Below are positions 37,200-45,256 of a stretch of DNA of 64,000 bases, in pieces. This stretch comes from Enchytraeus crypticus (Eukaryota; Annelida; Clitellata; Enchytraeida; Enchytraeidae): assembly GCA_905160935.1 (NCBI GenBank), contig CAJHZI010000535.1, positions 482,001 through 546,000 on the forward strand, given 5' to 3'. Made by a program: the position numbers and the translations under genes. The notes beneath the pieces are model-generated. The model saw only the letters and a list, made by a program, of their open reading frames with translations. It was not told the origin of the DNA and ran no database searches. Within the stretch, counting starts at the first letter, position 1. The number at the start of each line of letters is the position of its first letter.

Positions 37200-38380
37200 G
37201 TAACAGAAAAGAGTGAGAGGATACAGCAATTTTCATAACTCTCGAAGTTGAATTGAATTAATTTTAATATAATAAGTTGACTACTTGCAATTATTATGTT
37301 ATGCAAAATAAAAAGAATAACAACATAATTTGTCTATTTGTGTAAGCCAATGTCTTTCGAGAATGCTTCTTGTTCTTTGGAATTTTTAACTCGATTTGCT
37401 ACTTGGATTTAGATTCTAGGTTGGAAATGGTTTTGACTTTATGTATTACACCGTTTGCTGATGCTTCTTGAGAAATGTATCAAAATTGAGGCAATTTAGG
37501 AAGTTACGATTGGGTTTGAGTAGGTAGACACTCCTGAAGATGCTACTTTGATCCTAGTCTATACAATTTTAAGATTGATCTATCTCTTCATATGAGCGTA
37601 CTTAGTCTTTGATAGGATTATACCCAGATAATGAAATTAACTCCGGGTGTAGTGCTGCGACTATATTTATTCGAACCTCGCAATCGACCGATTATGACGC
37701 ATTTATTGAGACAAGTATCATAAAGTTTGTATTAGATACCGGCGAGATACTCTAGCCACGGTGCTCTAGTGGAGCTACGTTAACTTTTTATTACCGGGTG
37801 CAGATTTAATGACCTCTAAAGGTATTCAGCTGTCGCCATAGTTTCGTGATCGCCAATTCAAATCACAATTGATTTCCATCAGCCGCATTGAATTGTATTA
37901 GCTGCATTCAAACACCGTAATTGCACCGATAAAGAGAATAATACATAAGTTTATTTAGGTGAATGAGAGAACTCCCAGCAAGTTATTATTAAGTAAAAAT
38001 AGCACTAACATTGAGTGTGAAGTAATTCAAAATTTAGAGTGATTTTCTGCAGCACGATGCGCCATAAAAGAATAAAAGCAAAGAATCGAGCGTCTCCGAG
38101 GTTTCATAGACATCTTTTCTACAAAAATCTTTTTTATTCATCAGCTACAAATTATTAATATTTTTAATAGTATAATATAATAAGGGGCCTATATTATATT
38201 TTATATAATACAATTATATATTTAAGTTTTACTCTAATCAGCTTCATAGTGAATTGCTTAGACGACCTCAAGGACAGGAATTTAAAAACTAAAAACTACA
38301 ACTAAAAAATCGTAGCAGATTTACACAATAAAACAACTATTTAATAGTAGAATCTTGACGTAACCGTTTTCCATATTTTT
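37200..38380. other. Non-coding left flank of the Polinton
   Basis: AT-rich, no supported ORF. If the NIT-domain gene to the right extends this far, this is intronic or 5' flanking sequence. Confidence 0.5.
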
Positions 38381-38386
38381 AATATT
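38381..38386. repeat. Target-site duplication AATATT (left)
   Basis: AATATT immediately precedes the AGTAGT terminus and is repeated at 55288-55293. The site is itself palindromic. Confidence 0.9.
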
Positions 38387-38575
38387 AGTAGTATCTAATC
38401 CGGGATTACACTACCACCTGGTACTTCTGGAGCGACACCCCTTTTTATAGCGATTTATTTACTATTTTTGTCTCGCTCTCTCCCCGTTCGCTCGCCAAAA
38501 ATACTAAATAAAACTCTATAAAAAATCGCTCCAGAAAGTACCATGTAGTAGTGTAATCCCGGATTAGATACTACT
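38387..38575. repeat. Palindromic terminal hairpin in the left TIR
   Basis: The outer AGTAGTATCTAATCCGGGAT is mirrored by the inner ATCCCGGATTAGATACTACT. Arms of about 80 bp pair with a handful of mismatches and a short bulge around a central TC-rich loop (38471-38497). The strand ends could therefore fold into a long hairpin, which may matter for replication, integrase recognition or packaging. Confidence 0.9.
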
Positions 38576-38815
38576 AATAATAATATTTATTATTTATATT
38601 GTATCGAAACTATAGCAACATCTATTTATAATATCAACCCTCTAGAATACAATAGGTCTAATATGGATACCATCATCCATTACAACTCCTTTTGTATATA
38701 AAGGAGATAACCCTACTTTATTCTGTTCATATGTTTTCATCTCTTTCTTATCAAACCGAAACCCCTTATTAACACCATTAATAATCTCACTATTAAACAA
38801 GCATTGTATATATTT
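38387..38815 (+). repeat. Left terminal inverted repeat (429 bp)
   Basis: By eye it matches the reverse complement of 54859-55287 without a difference; the first mismatch is at 38816 (opposite 54858). Beyond it, similarity continues with small indels to roughly 38870. The inner part encodes the last ~57 residues of the polymerase, so the element's TIR is partly coding. The outer 189 bp is a palindrome. Confidence 0.93.
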
Positions 38816-39919
38816 TTCTTTATTTATAATACTATTACGCTTCTGTAAACCTTTTGATGATGCTTTGTTTTTGTTCATCTTTGATGAATCAGGATTACAT
38901 CCTGTATCTTTTCCCCATACATAGTATGTTTTACTGCATAAAGCTACCATACCTTCTCCTTCATATTCAATCTTAAACAATCCTGGAGTTCTATTTGAAT
39001 ATTTATCTGTTGAAAACCATTTATGTTTTTCCTTTTCAAACTCATCCCTTAATTCAGGTTTAATTAATTTCTCAAAATCATCAGTCATAGCCATATAAGC
39101 AGAATCTGTATCCATCTCTATATACTGAAAATCTGATCTATCTATATACTTATCTATACAATCATAATAAAACTGTAACATCCTTAACTTTGAATCATCA
39201 TATATACTACATGCAACTTGGATAGGCATATCTTGATAAACCTTTCTAGCTCTTTTAGTTACTTCATACACTCCATTATATTCTTTTGCACCATAATAAA
39301 AGTGATCGTTTTTAGCTCTATTGAACTGTGCTTCAGTACAATATTTAACCTTTTTGAATTTATTCTTATTCAAACCCGTTCTTCCAAAAGCTGAATTACC
39401 AATAAGTTTACACCCTTCAGCAATTATTGCATACTTTGTATCTATATCTCCTTTTCTTCTTTCATCTGATACCCATTCCATAAAACCCTTCAGTACTCTT
39501 CCTCTCTTAGCTTCAATAACTCCATGTAACTTACTAACAATACATCCATGTTCTATTAACCATTTTAGTCTTGTAGATTTAATTAATATCTTTTCCGCCT
39601 TTAATGTAGCCATAAGTTTTTTACTTTTCGTAGGTTTTCTATCCAACTTCTCAAGTAAAGCTTGTGTGTATTCTCCACATATAGTTTCATCATACTCCCT
39701 ATTTTGAAATATCGGACACATCTCACTAAAATAATTCCATTTATCTTCAGGTACTTCTATATCAACTTCCATAAATCCAAAGAAGGAATCCGTCATAAGT
39801 TCTTTTTCATACTTTACCCAATCACTAGTTTCTTGCCAATATAATTTACCACAAGGCATTTCTTCACCTATACAATATAAATACAACGCATTTGCATCAT
39901 AACCAACTATTTTCTTCAC
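38642..39919 (-). CDS. pPolB: Protein-primed DNA polymerase B, polymerase domain (3' part of a frameshifted gene)
   Basis: This 425-codon frame holds the palm and fingers motifs of family B polymerases: motif A YDANALYL (Asp8), motif B around KLIGNSAFGRTG (171-182), motif C MDTDSAYM (Asp270 and Asp272) and the KTYY motif (330-333). It would copy the linear element from its ends using a protein primer, as in adenovirus and phage phi29. The quoted start is a GTG. The frame is open back to about 40000, where it meets the upstream ORF in the -1 register, so this is not an independent gene. The last ~57 codons lie inside the left TIR and are duplicated in the right TIR. Confidence 0.93.
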   Translation of the reverse strand: MKKIVGYDANALYLYCIGEEMPCGKLYWQETSDWVKYEKELMTDSFFGFMEVDIEVPEDKWNYFSEMCPIFQNREYDETICGEYTQALLEKLDRKPTKSKKLMATLKAEKILIKSTRLKWLIEHGCIVSKLHGVIEAKRGRVLKGFMEWVSDERRKGDIDTKYAIIAEGCKLIGNSAFGRTGLNKNKFKKVKYCTEAQFNRAKNDHFYYGAKEYNGVYEVTKRARKVYQDMPIQVACSIYDDSKLRMLQFYYDCIDKYIDRSDFQYIEMDTDSAYMAMTDDFEKLIKPELRDEFEKEKHKWFSTDKYSNRTPGLFKIEYEGEGMVALCSKTYYVWGKDTGCNPDSSKMNKNKASSKGLQKRNSIINKEKYIQCLFNSEIINGVNKGFRFDKKEMKTYEQNKVGLSPLYTKGVVMDDGIHIRPIVF

Positions 39920-39972
39920 TGTTTTCCCTACTTCTTTGTTGTAACCCCATTCCTTTTTACCTATATCATAAT

Positions 39973-42900
39973 TTACTCTACTAATCTTCGTTTTATCTTT
40001 TCATGATACCTATGAAATACAATGGATGCACCACCAGTTATATTTTGTTTTAATTTATAAAAAGCATCCTTATTTTCTTCACTAAATAACCATATCATAG
40101 GATTATAATACTTTTCCCATCTCAATAGCGCTTTATGTCTGTAAAACTCTTTATATGGTTTATCTGATCTAGCTTTATTACATCTCTGACAAGATAAAAC
40201 ACAGTTATTTTTAACGTGAGGTTTCTTACAATCTATCCTATCTAATGACCAAGTATCTCTACACAGAAAACTCCAACAATAATGACAACGCCAATTATCT
40301 CTACTGAATATATTTCTAACATCTTCAACTGTCACATTTCGACTTGAATCTCTTTTCTTATCTTCATCTTGCTTTTTATAATTACTTATTCTCTTCTCTA
40401 ATTCCAAATCATCTAATTGAAATACAGGTCCAGCTTTATGTGGCTTTGCTTTTCGTAAATATTCTTCAAAACCTAATATTTGAAACTGATACAGAACGTT
40501 TTCAGCTAAACCAGGAAGTGAAAATGCATCTTTATACATATCTAGTTTAAACGTATAATATAATTCCTTTTGTTTTAAACATGCTTTTAACATTGGTCCA
40601 ACATCTAAATTATTATACCATCTCAATAAATCTTTAACTAATACTATTTTCTTTTCCTTACATATTTCCATAAGTTTATTAAAATCTTTTTCTTTCATCT
40701 TTTCGTCTTTTAACGATGAATAGAAATCCTCTATTTTTAAATCCTTAACTAGGTAATCCAGCTTATCATAACTATCAAACCATTCATAAGGAAACCAACC
40801 CTTCTGTTCATCAATATCATAGGACTTAATAAACTTACTTAAACTTGTTCCCGGTGCACAGTAATTCATTTGATCCAGAAATAAAAAGCTATTCGTTTTT
40901 ATTCCTTTATATCTGTTCCCTTCTTTAATAACAAAAGGTGTTTTATCTCTAGCTAATATTTCATTTATGAATCCTTCATTAGTTAGTAAGTTAATATCAT
41001 AAAATCCACTATTAAACCCAACAATCGGTATAACAGAACAGTAAGATTCAACTTCAGCTTTATCTTTTTCTTCCAAACGATCTAATAATGGTTTCATTTG
41101 AATAAACATTAGCTCTTTAGCCTTTGCTGCAACTCTATCAAAATATTCAAACATAAGTTTAACTAAATCTCTCGGGTTTTTAGACAATATAAATTCTTCT
41201 TCTTCTTCCAAATTAAACCCTGGTACATTAGTTGCTATTGATACCGAAACTGGTATATGTCTAGTAATATATCTTAATTTACTTTCTTTTTCTTTTGCAA
41301 GTGGAAAAAATACCTTGTTTTGGTCATCATAAGGATATTGTTTAACCAGTCTTCTAAATCTAGCGCTGTCTATTTTAATCATTTTCTTAGTTTCTGGATC
41401 TCTCACTATTACTCTCTCTACTAGTTGCCTCATTTTCTGAAGAAGCGATTCCAAATCAAACACCATCATATAAGGATATTTATAGTCTACATCTACATCA
41501 TAGTAATCAGATAACTCTACAATTATATTTCTTTTCTTTTCCCATAACTTTGGGTACTTATTAAATATATCCTTTTGTTCTAAAGTACAAGTTTCAAGAT
41601 GACTTTGTAAATCCCAATTATCTCTAAATCTCATATCACATCTTGTACATAAATATTTCTTGTTACCAAACTTATGAATATCAGTGATATATGAGAAATG
41701 ATTAAGATAAAGATTTAAATAAATAGGTACTCGAGTTTCATTGAATGGTGATTTACGAACATACGATATAGCTCCATTTTCATAATAACTAACTATATTT
41801 ATAGCATGACGCTTATTAAACTCTTCATAACGATCTAATTCATTAATATAATCAAAACCTGTATAAGTATCAATTCTTCTTCTTCCGTTATAAAACTCAG
41901 TAAATAACTCTCTCACCCTTGCTATATAACGATCTGGTCTACATCCTTCAGCTATTCCTATACATGCCCAAAAACACATATTGTTCTCTGCCTTTTCTAA
42001 AGCTATAATAGTTCTACATTGTTTAATGTATGTTGGCAACTCAATATTAGCTCCTATTAGGAAATCTAATCTAGTGATTTCTACAGCCATAGCGTATATA
42101 CCAAGAATTATTGTCTTAGAATCTTTAAGAGTTTCTATCAAACGGTTCTCTATTGTCTCTTTTGTTACTCTATGTTTTAGTTGTTTAAGATCATTTAGAT
42201 CCTTCACTACAAAAAGTTGCTCAAAAAATAAGTTATTAGTACCAGGTTTGAAAAGACTTATTTCTCCATCCTTATCAGTTACATAACCAAAACTAATATT
42301 TAGTTTTATTGCATTATTTTCTTTATGATATATTTTATCAAAACATTCATAAATCTTATTCAAAGAATCTATATAATTGAAACAATATAGTTTTAAATAT
42401 TTACTTTCATTCTCTTCACCATAGATATTTCTTTCTTTAGCTACCATCTCTCTCACTATTTTATCTGAATCTGATTCATTAAATACCCAATATGATCCAT
42501 CTAATATAGGAATTTCTGCTCCATCACGACGAATCATAATATTTTTTTCTTTATCATGTTCATATACCTCAAGTAAGGCTTTATATGCTTTACCTCCTAT
42601 TTGAATTTGTCTTCTACTTACTGGACTATAAACAGTTTTAGGTTTTTTTGCTTTATTACTGTCAAGAAGAGTAAACTCCTGAGTTTTTTCGTCATAACTA
42701 TATTCCTTAAGTAACTCTTTAAATGCTTTACCACCTACTAAAATCTTTCGTTTACTATCCGGTTTTTTCACAAAAACTTTAGCTTTAGGTTCTTCTTCTT
42801 TCGCAACAGGTTTATTATTATCTATATTTATAAAATTATTGGTTTTTTCATCGTAAGTATATTTTCCCTCTTTAAGTAACTTTTTAAATGCACGACCGCC

Positions 42901-43143
42901 TACGTCAATATTTCTATTACTTTTTGGACTTTTTACACGTACTTTAGTGCTAGTACCTTCCTTAGCTTTTACTGCTTGACTTTTTTTCGTGACGTTTGAA
43001 AATGTCGAAGCATTGTTTACCATACTTTCAATATTTATAAATTCATCATTTGTTATTTTACGACCTAATATCGATTCTACCTTCATTACTGATAGATGAT
43101 TAAATAACTTTAGCCTTTCTAACTCATCATTTGTCAACACCAT
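39973..43143 (-). CDS. pPolB: Protein-primed DNA polymerase B, N-terminal and exonuclease part with HNH domain (5' part of a frameshifted gene)
   Basis: A 1056-codon frame. Three repeats of an R-x-I-x-(V/I)-GG-x-A-(F/Y)-K-x-LL motif (about residues 70-103, 124-157, 170-200) resemble 2-cysteine-adaptor-type viral modules without the cysteines. A Polinton-type N-terminal region with MCFWACIGIA follows (~390), then a C2H2 finger (CTRCDMRF...H, ~500-520). The 3'-5' exonuclease carries FDLES (~561), FNSGFYDIN (~707) and YNNLDV (~842). An HNH/endonuclease-VII-like module (CHYC...SLDRID...H...N...CQRC, ~945-1000) lies just before the polymerase domain. It starts with ATG in TTAATAAATG and is divergent from the zinc-finger gene. 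The frame ends 27 bases after an A4 run at 39998-40001, where one base appears missing. Confidence 0.93.
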   Translation of the reverse strand: MVLTNDELERLKLFNHLSVMKVESILGRKITNDEFINIESMVNNASTFSNVTKKSQAVKAKEGTSTKVRVKSPKSNRNIDVGGRAFKKLLKEGKYTYDEKTNNFINIDNNKPVAKEEEPKAKVFVKKPDSKRKILVGGKAFKELLKEYSYDEKTQEFTLLDSNKAKKPKTVYSPVSRRQIQIGGKAYKALLEVYEHDKEKNIMIRRDGAEIPILDGSYWVFNESDSDKIVREMVAKERNIYGEENESKYLKLYCFNYIDSLNKIYECFDKIYHKENNAIKLNISFGYVTDKDGEISLFKPGTNNLFFEQLFVVKDLNDLKQLKHRVTKETIENRLIETLKDSKTIILGIYAMAVEITRLDFLIGANIELPTYIKQCRTIIALEKAENNMCFWACIGIAEGCRPDRYIARVRELFTEFYNGRRRIDTYTGFDYINELDRYEEFNKRHAINIVSYYENGAISYVRKSPFNETRVPIYLNLYLNHFSYITDIHKFGNKKYLCTRCDMRFRDNWDLQSHLETCTLEQKDIFNKYPKLWEKKRNIIVELSDYYDVDVDYKYPYMMVFDLESLLQKMRQLVERVIVRDPETKKMIKIDSARFRRLVKQYPYDDQNKVFFPLAKEKESKLRYITRHIPVSVSIATNVPGFNLEEEEEFILSKNPRDLVKLMFEYFDRVAAKAKELMFIQMKPLLDRLEEKDKAEVESYCSVIPIVGFNSGFYDINLLTNEGFINEILARDKTPFVIKEGNRYKGIKTNSFLFLDQMNYCAPGTSLSKFIKSYDIDEQKGWFPYEWFDSYDKLDYLVKDLKIEDFYSSLKDEKMKEKDFNKLMEICKEKKIVLVKDLLRWYNNLDVGPMLKACLKQKELYYTFKLDMYKDAFSLPGLAENVLYQFQILGFEEYLRKAKPHKAGPVFQLDDLELEKRISNYKKQDEDKKRDSSRNVTVEDVRNIFSRDNWRCHYCWSFLCRDTWSLDRIDCKKPHVKNNCVLSCQRCNKARSDKPYKEFYRHKALLRWEKYYNPMIWLFSEENKDAFYKLKQNITGGASIVFHRYHEKIKRRLVE

Positions 43144-43202
43144 TTATTAAGTAAAAGATTATATAAAAGAAAAATTCTTTCATTAAATAAATTGCTAAAT
43201 AA
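43144..43202. promoter_or_regulatory. Divergent intergenic promoter between PolB and zinc-finger gene
   Basis: Only 59 bases separate two divergent start codons. Both starts read TAAATG (AATAAATGG on the plus side, TTAATAAATGG on the minus side), the motif found at almost every gene of the element. Confidence 0.6.
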
Positions 43203-43415
43203 ATGGAAGCCATTATTTTATCTGGCGATATAACTAGAAGAGTTAAAAAGTATGATACAGAGGAAGAGAGACAACAATCTAAAATAAGAGCTGTAAAGAA
43301 ATATGCAAGTAAAAAGTATTACTGTGATATTTGTGATAAAACCATGACACTTCATAATTACTCTAGACATATTGAATCCAATAAACATTTCCAAAATTCC
43401 ATCGCTAATAAATGA
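43203..43415 (+). CDS. Small C2H2 zinc-finger protein
   Basis: 70 residues. A basic N-terminal half is followed by one C2H2 finger, YCDICDKTMTLHNYSRHIES with a second His three residues later (C-x2-C-x12-H-x5-H type). A role in nucleic-acid binding or regulation is inferred; similar single-finger proteins occur in many Polintons and large DNA viruses. The ATG lies in CTAAATAAATGG. It is the first gene of the rightward block, transcribed away from polB. Confidence 0.8.
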   Translation: MEAIILSGDITRRVKKYDTEEERQQSKIRAVKKYASKKYYCDICDKTMTLHNYSRHIESNKHFQNSIANK

Positions 43416-43528
43416 ATACTTCTCAAGTTAGTATTAAAAACACACACATAATTACATAAAACATAATATAAAACACAATATTTAAAGTGTTCTATATTTT
43501 TTCTTTTATGTAATTATGTGTACTATAA

Positions 43529-44122
43529 ATGGTGCCGACAATGAATCGACTACAAGATATGGCTTTGAGAAAGGTGCTAGATACAACTTTAGAAAAATTA
43601 AGGAGTATGGAGCATTCCGAAAAATCATCATTTTTAAAATGGCCAGTTTTTAAGCGTTTGGAAGTTACACTCTGCAGAGGAATTAACCATAGTTGCATTA
43701 CTGACGAAACTTACGTATTGCTCGATAAGTTGTGCGTTGAATTATCATTGATGAAAACTAGTAACTTATCAGGTGACGATTTTAAAATGATTGAACATAT
43801 ACAGCTTGATGGAATCGACTTTAATAGACTTTCTAATAATACTTTAATGACCATTTACTATGTGTGGCCATATAATACGGATGCCATACATTCTAAATTA
43901 GAGAATACAAAAAGTTTTTTTTGTGGAGCGTGTGGTGAAGATATAGTCACATGCGAGGACAGGTGTTATCTTGAAAGTGATGGTTGGTATGATGATGATG
44001 ACTGTGTTGGAAGATGCTCTGAGCTATGTAGAGACTGTGATAGTAGATACTGTGAGGGCGACTGTGGTGTTGGTAGATTTTTAAGGGAGAGTATGATGAT
44101 GACTTTTGGTACCTGTAAATGA
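43529..44122 (+). CDS. Cys-rich zinc-binding-like protein, unknown function
   Basis: 197 residues. The first ~125 are predicted helical with no recognised fold. From about residue 130 there is a Cys/Asp-rich module (FCGAC, then clustered CxxC/CxxxC pairs such as LCRDCDSRYCEGDC) that could bind several zinc ions in a RING- or treble-clef-like way; no canonical RING spacing is seen. Its TGA overlaps the next start (ATGA), showing tight coupling. The start context is TATAAATGG. It may be an accessory or host-interaction protein, but function is not assignable from sequence. Confidence 0.75.
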   Translation: MVPTMNRLQDMALRKVLDTTLEKLRSMEHSEKSSFLKWPVFKRLEVTLCRGINHSCITDETYVLLDKLCVELSLMKTSNLSGDDFKMIEHIQLDGIDFNRLSNNTLMTIYYVWPYNTDAIHSKLENTKSFFCGACGEDIVTCEDRCYLESDGWYDDDDCVGRCSELCRDCDSRYCEGDCGVGRFLRESMMMTFGTCK

Positions 44123-44610
44123 ATACTTCTAATATTACAGTTAAATCTTATCTACCCTCTGAAAGTAGAAGGGAAAGATCTAAATTACAACAAGTTAAAG
44201 ATAAACACAGGTCTTTTACTCAGACTAATAAAAAAGATATTCCTAAAGATTTCAATGAATTAAAAGCAATAAAGAGCAGAGATCATGCTATAACCTTCTT
44301 AAATGAATACATGAATATTGATAAGAAGACCAGTAAATCAAAATATTGTAAAACCCATCACATAAGCCATAATACCCTGAATTCCGGTCTAAAACAACTT
44401 GGGTATAGTATCGAGAACTCTCGATTAAATGAGACCAAACGGGACCAATCTAGACCACTTGAGACCAAACAGACCAATCTAGACCAATTGAGAGCAAACG
44501 GAGAAAACATAAACCACGTAGTGAACTTGTTGTTGCAGGTAACCATGCAAACCCAGAGGGTTTGGATCTCAACAAAGTTGAGTATGAAGATGAGGAACTG
44601 GAGGAAATGA
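44119..44610 (+). CDS. Putative helix-turn-helix DNA-binding protein with frameshifted C-terminus
   Basis: 163 codons as it stands. Residues about 74-96 (KYCKTHHISHNTLNSGLKQL) look like a helix-turn-helix, within a Lys-rich protein. A 30-base direct repeat begins at 44431; the second copy (44461-44489) is one base short. In the original register, reading would continue through a basic KRRKHKPR patch and an acidic EYEDEELEE segment to a stop at 44676-44678. That tail looks far more protein-like than the present one, so the gene probably once ended at 44678 and lost a base near 44470. The ATG sits in GTAAATGA, overlapping the previous stop. Confidence 0.7.
   Translation: MNTSNITVKSYLPSESRRERSKLQQVKDKHRSFTQTNKKDIPKDFNELKAIKSRDHAITFLNEYMNIDKKTSKSKYCKTHHISHNTLNSGLKQLGYSIENSRLNETKRDQSRPLETKQTNLDQLRANGENINHVVNLLLQVTMQTQRVWISTKLSMKMRNWRK
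44431..44489 (+). repeat. Imperfect 30-bp tandem repeat with 1-bp deletion
   Basis: GAGACCAAACGGGACCAATC and its following ten bases are repeated as GAGACCAAACAGACCAATCT and its following nine. The first unit is 30 bases (frame-neutral), the second 29, which causes the frameshift in the HTH gene. A third partial unit starts at 44490. Confidence 0.85.
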
Positions 44611-44700
44611 TTAATACTGCCTTAGGCAGAACAACAGACGTTGTTAGTTTAGCTAATTTGCAAGTTAAGGAACAGTGAAATTCATTATTCTTTATAGTAA

Positions 44701-45102
44701 ATGGATCTAATACCTATAGAAGAAAAAAGTAAATGGACTGCTGATTTAAAACCCATACTGAATGAAATGAGTAAATTATCTGATGCAGATAAAATTCAAG
44801 GATTCAAAAATGAGGTTGTAGATAAATATGTAGCTCATAAAGCCTTAAATTACGTTACCCAACAATTAATCTTAGTAGATTGTGATAATGAAATGTTAGA
44901 GAAAGAAAACGAAGAACTAAGATATAAAGTTGATAATTTAGGAAAGTTTGATGAAAATAGGTTAAATGAATTTAGAAATAAGACTGTAATTGTTCCTTCC
45001 ACAGATAATGAAATACGAGATAGAGCTATGAAAATAATTAGAAGAAATCAAGCTAGAATGAAACAAATGAATGCGAATATAAAAAAGCAAATAAATGAAT
45101 AG
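44701..45102 (+). CDS. Coiled-coil protein, unknown function
   Basis: 133 residues, soluble and highly charged. A heptad-like coiled coil spans about 75-100 (LEKENEELRYKVDNL) and a basic C-terminus has IRRNQARMKQMNANIKKQ. The start is TAGTAAATGG. Its end overlaps the next gene (ATGAATAG). A structural or scaffolding role is a guess; no family is recognised. Confidence 0.7.
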   Translation: MDLIPIEEKSKWTADLKPILNEMSKLSDADKIQGFKNEVVDKYVAHKALNYVTQQLILVDCDNEMLEKENEELRYKVDNLGKFDENRLNEFRNKTVIVPSTDNEIRDRAMKIIRRNQARMKQMNANIKKQINE

Positions 45103-45256
45103 TGAAATAACGAAACTTGAGAGAAATGTTAAGTCTTTAATAGATCAAAATGATAGACTACGATTCTGTATTTACACCTCCATTCCCATTATTATTATTT
45201 TAGTAATGTATATAGCAATGAATCATTTAAATAAACAAAACCTAAATCAAGTATGA
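45095..45256 (+). CDS. Small single-pass membrane protein
   Basis: 53 codons. A short helical N-terminus (EITKLERNVKSLIDQNDRL) is followed by one strong hydrophobic segment (about residues 25-43, containing PIIIILVMYIAM) and a short polar tail. The ATG (in ATAAATGAA) overlaps the stop of the coiled-coil gene, implying co-translation. The last ~60 bases overlap the 3' end of the minus-strand fibre-like gene. Small membrane proteins are common in virus late regions, but no homologue is recognised. Confidence 0.6.
   Translation: MNSEITKLERNVKSLIDQNDRLRFCIYTSIPIIIILVMYIAMNHLNKQNLNQV

Noticed and set aside
34503..37306. Many long ORFs rich in Tyr/Ile or Ser/Leu
   Set aside because: They are translations of (TA)n and (GA)n microsatellites in several frames on both strands.
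39985..40010. Programmed -1 frameshift in polymerase B
   Set aside because: No in-phase X XXY YYZ heptamer and no hairpin next to the join; a one-base loss in an A-run explains it better.
40100..40300. Intein within the polymerase
   Set aside because: The HNH module lacks flanking splicing-block residues (N-terminal Cys/Ser and C-terminal HN-C/S/T) and is only ~60 residues.
39321..42286. Plus-strand ORFs over the polymerase (39321-39707, 39662-39844, 40344-40550, 41981-42286)
   Set aside because: Shadows of the minus-strand polymerase, with no start motif or domain.
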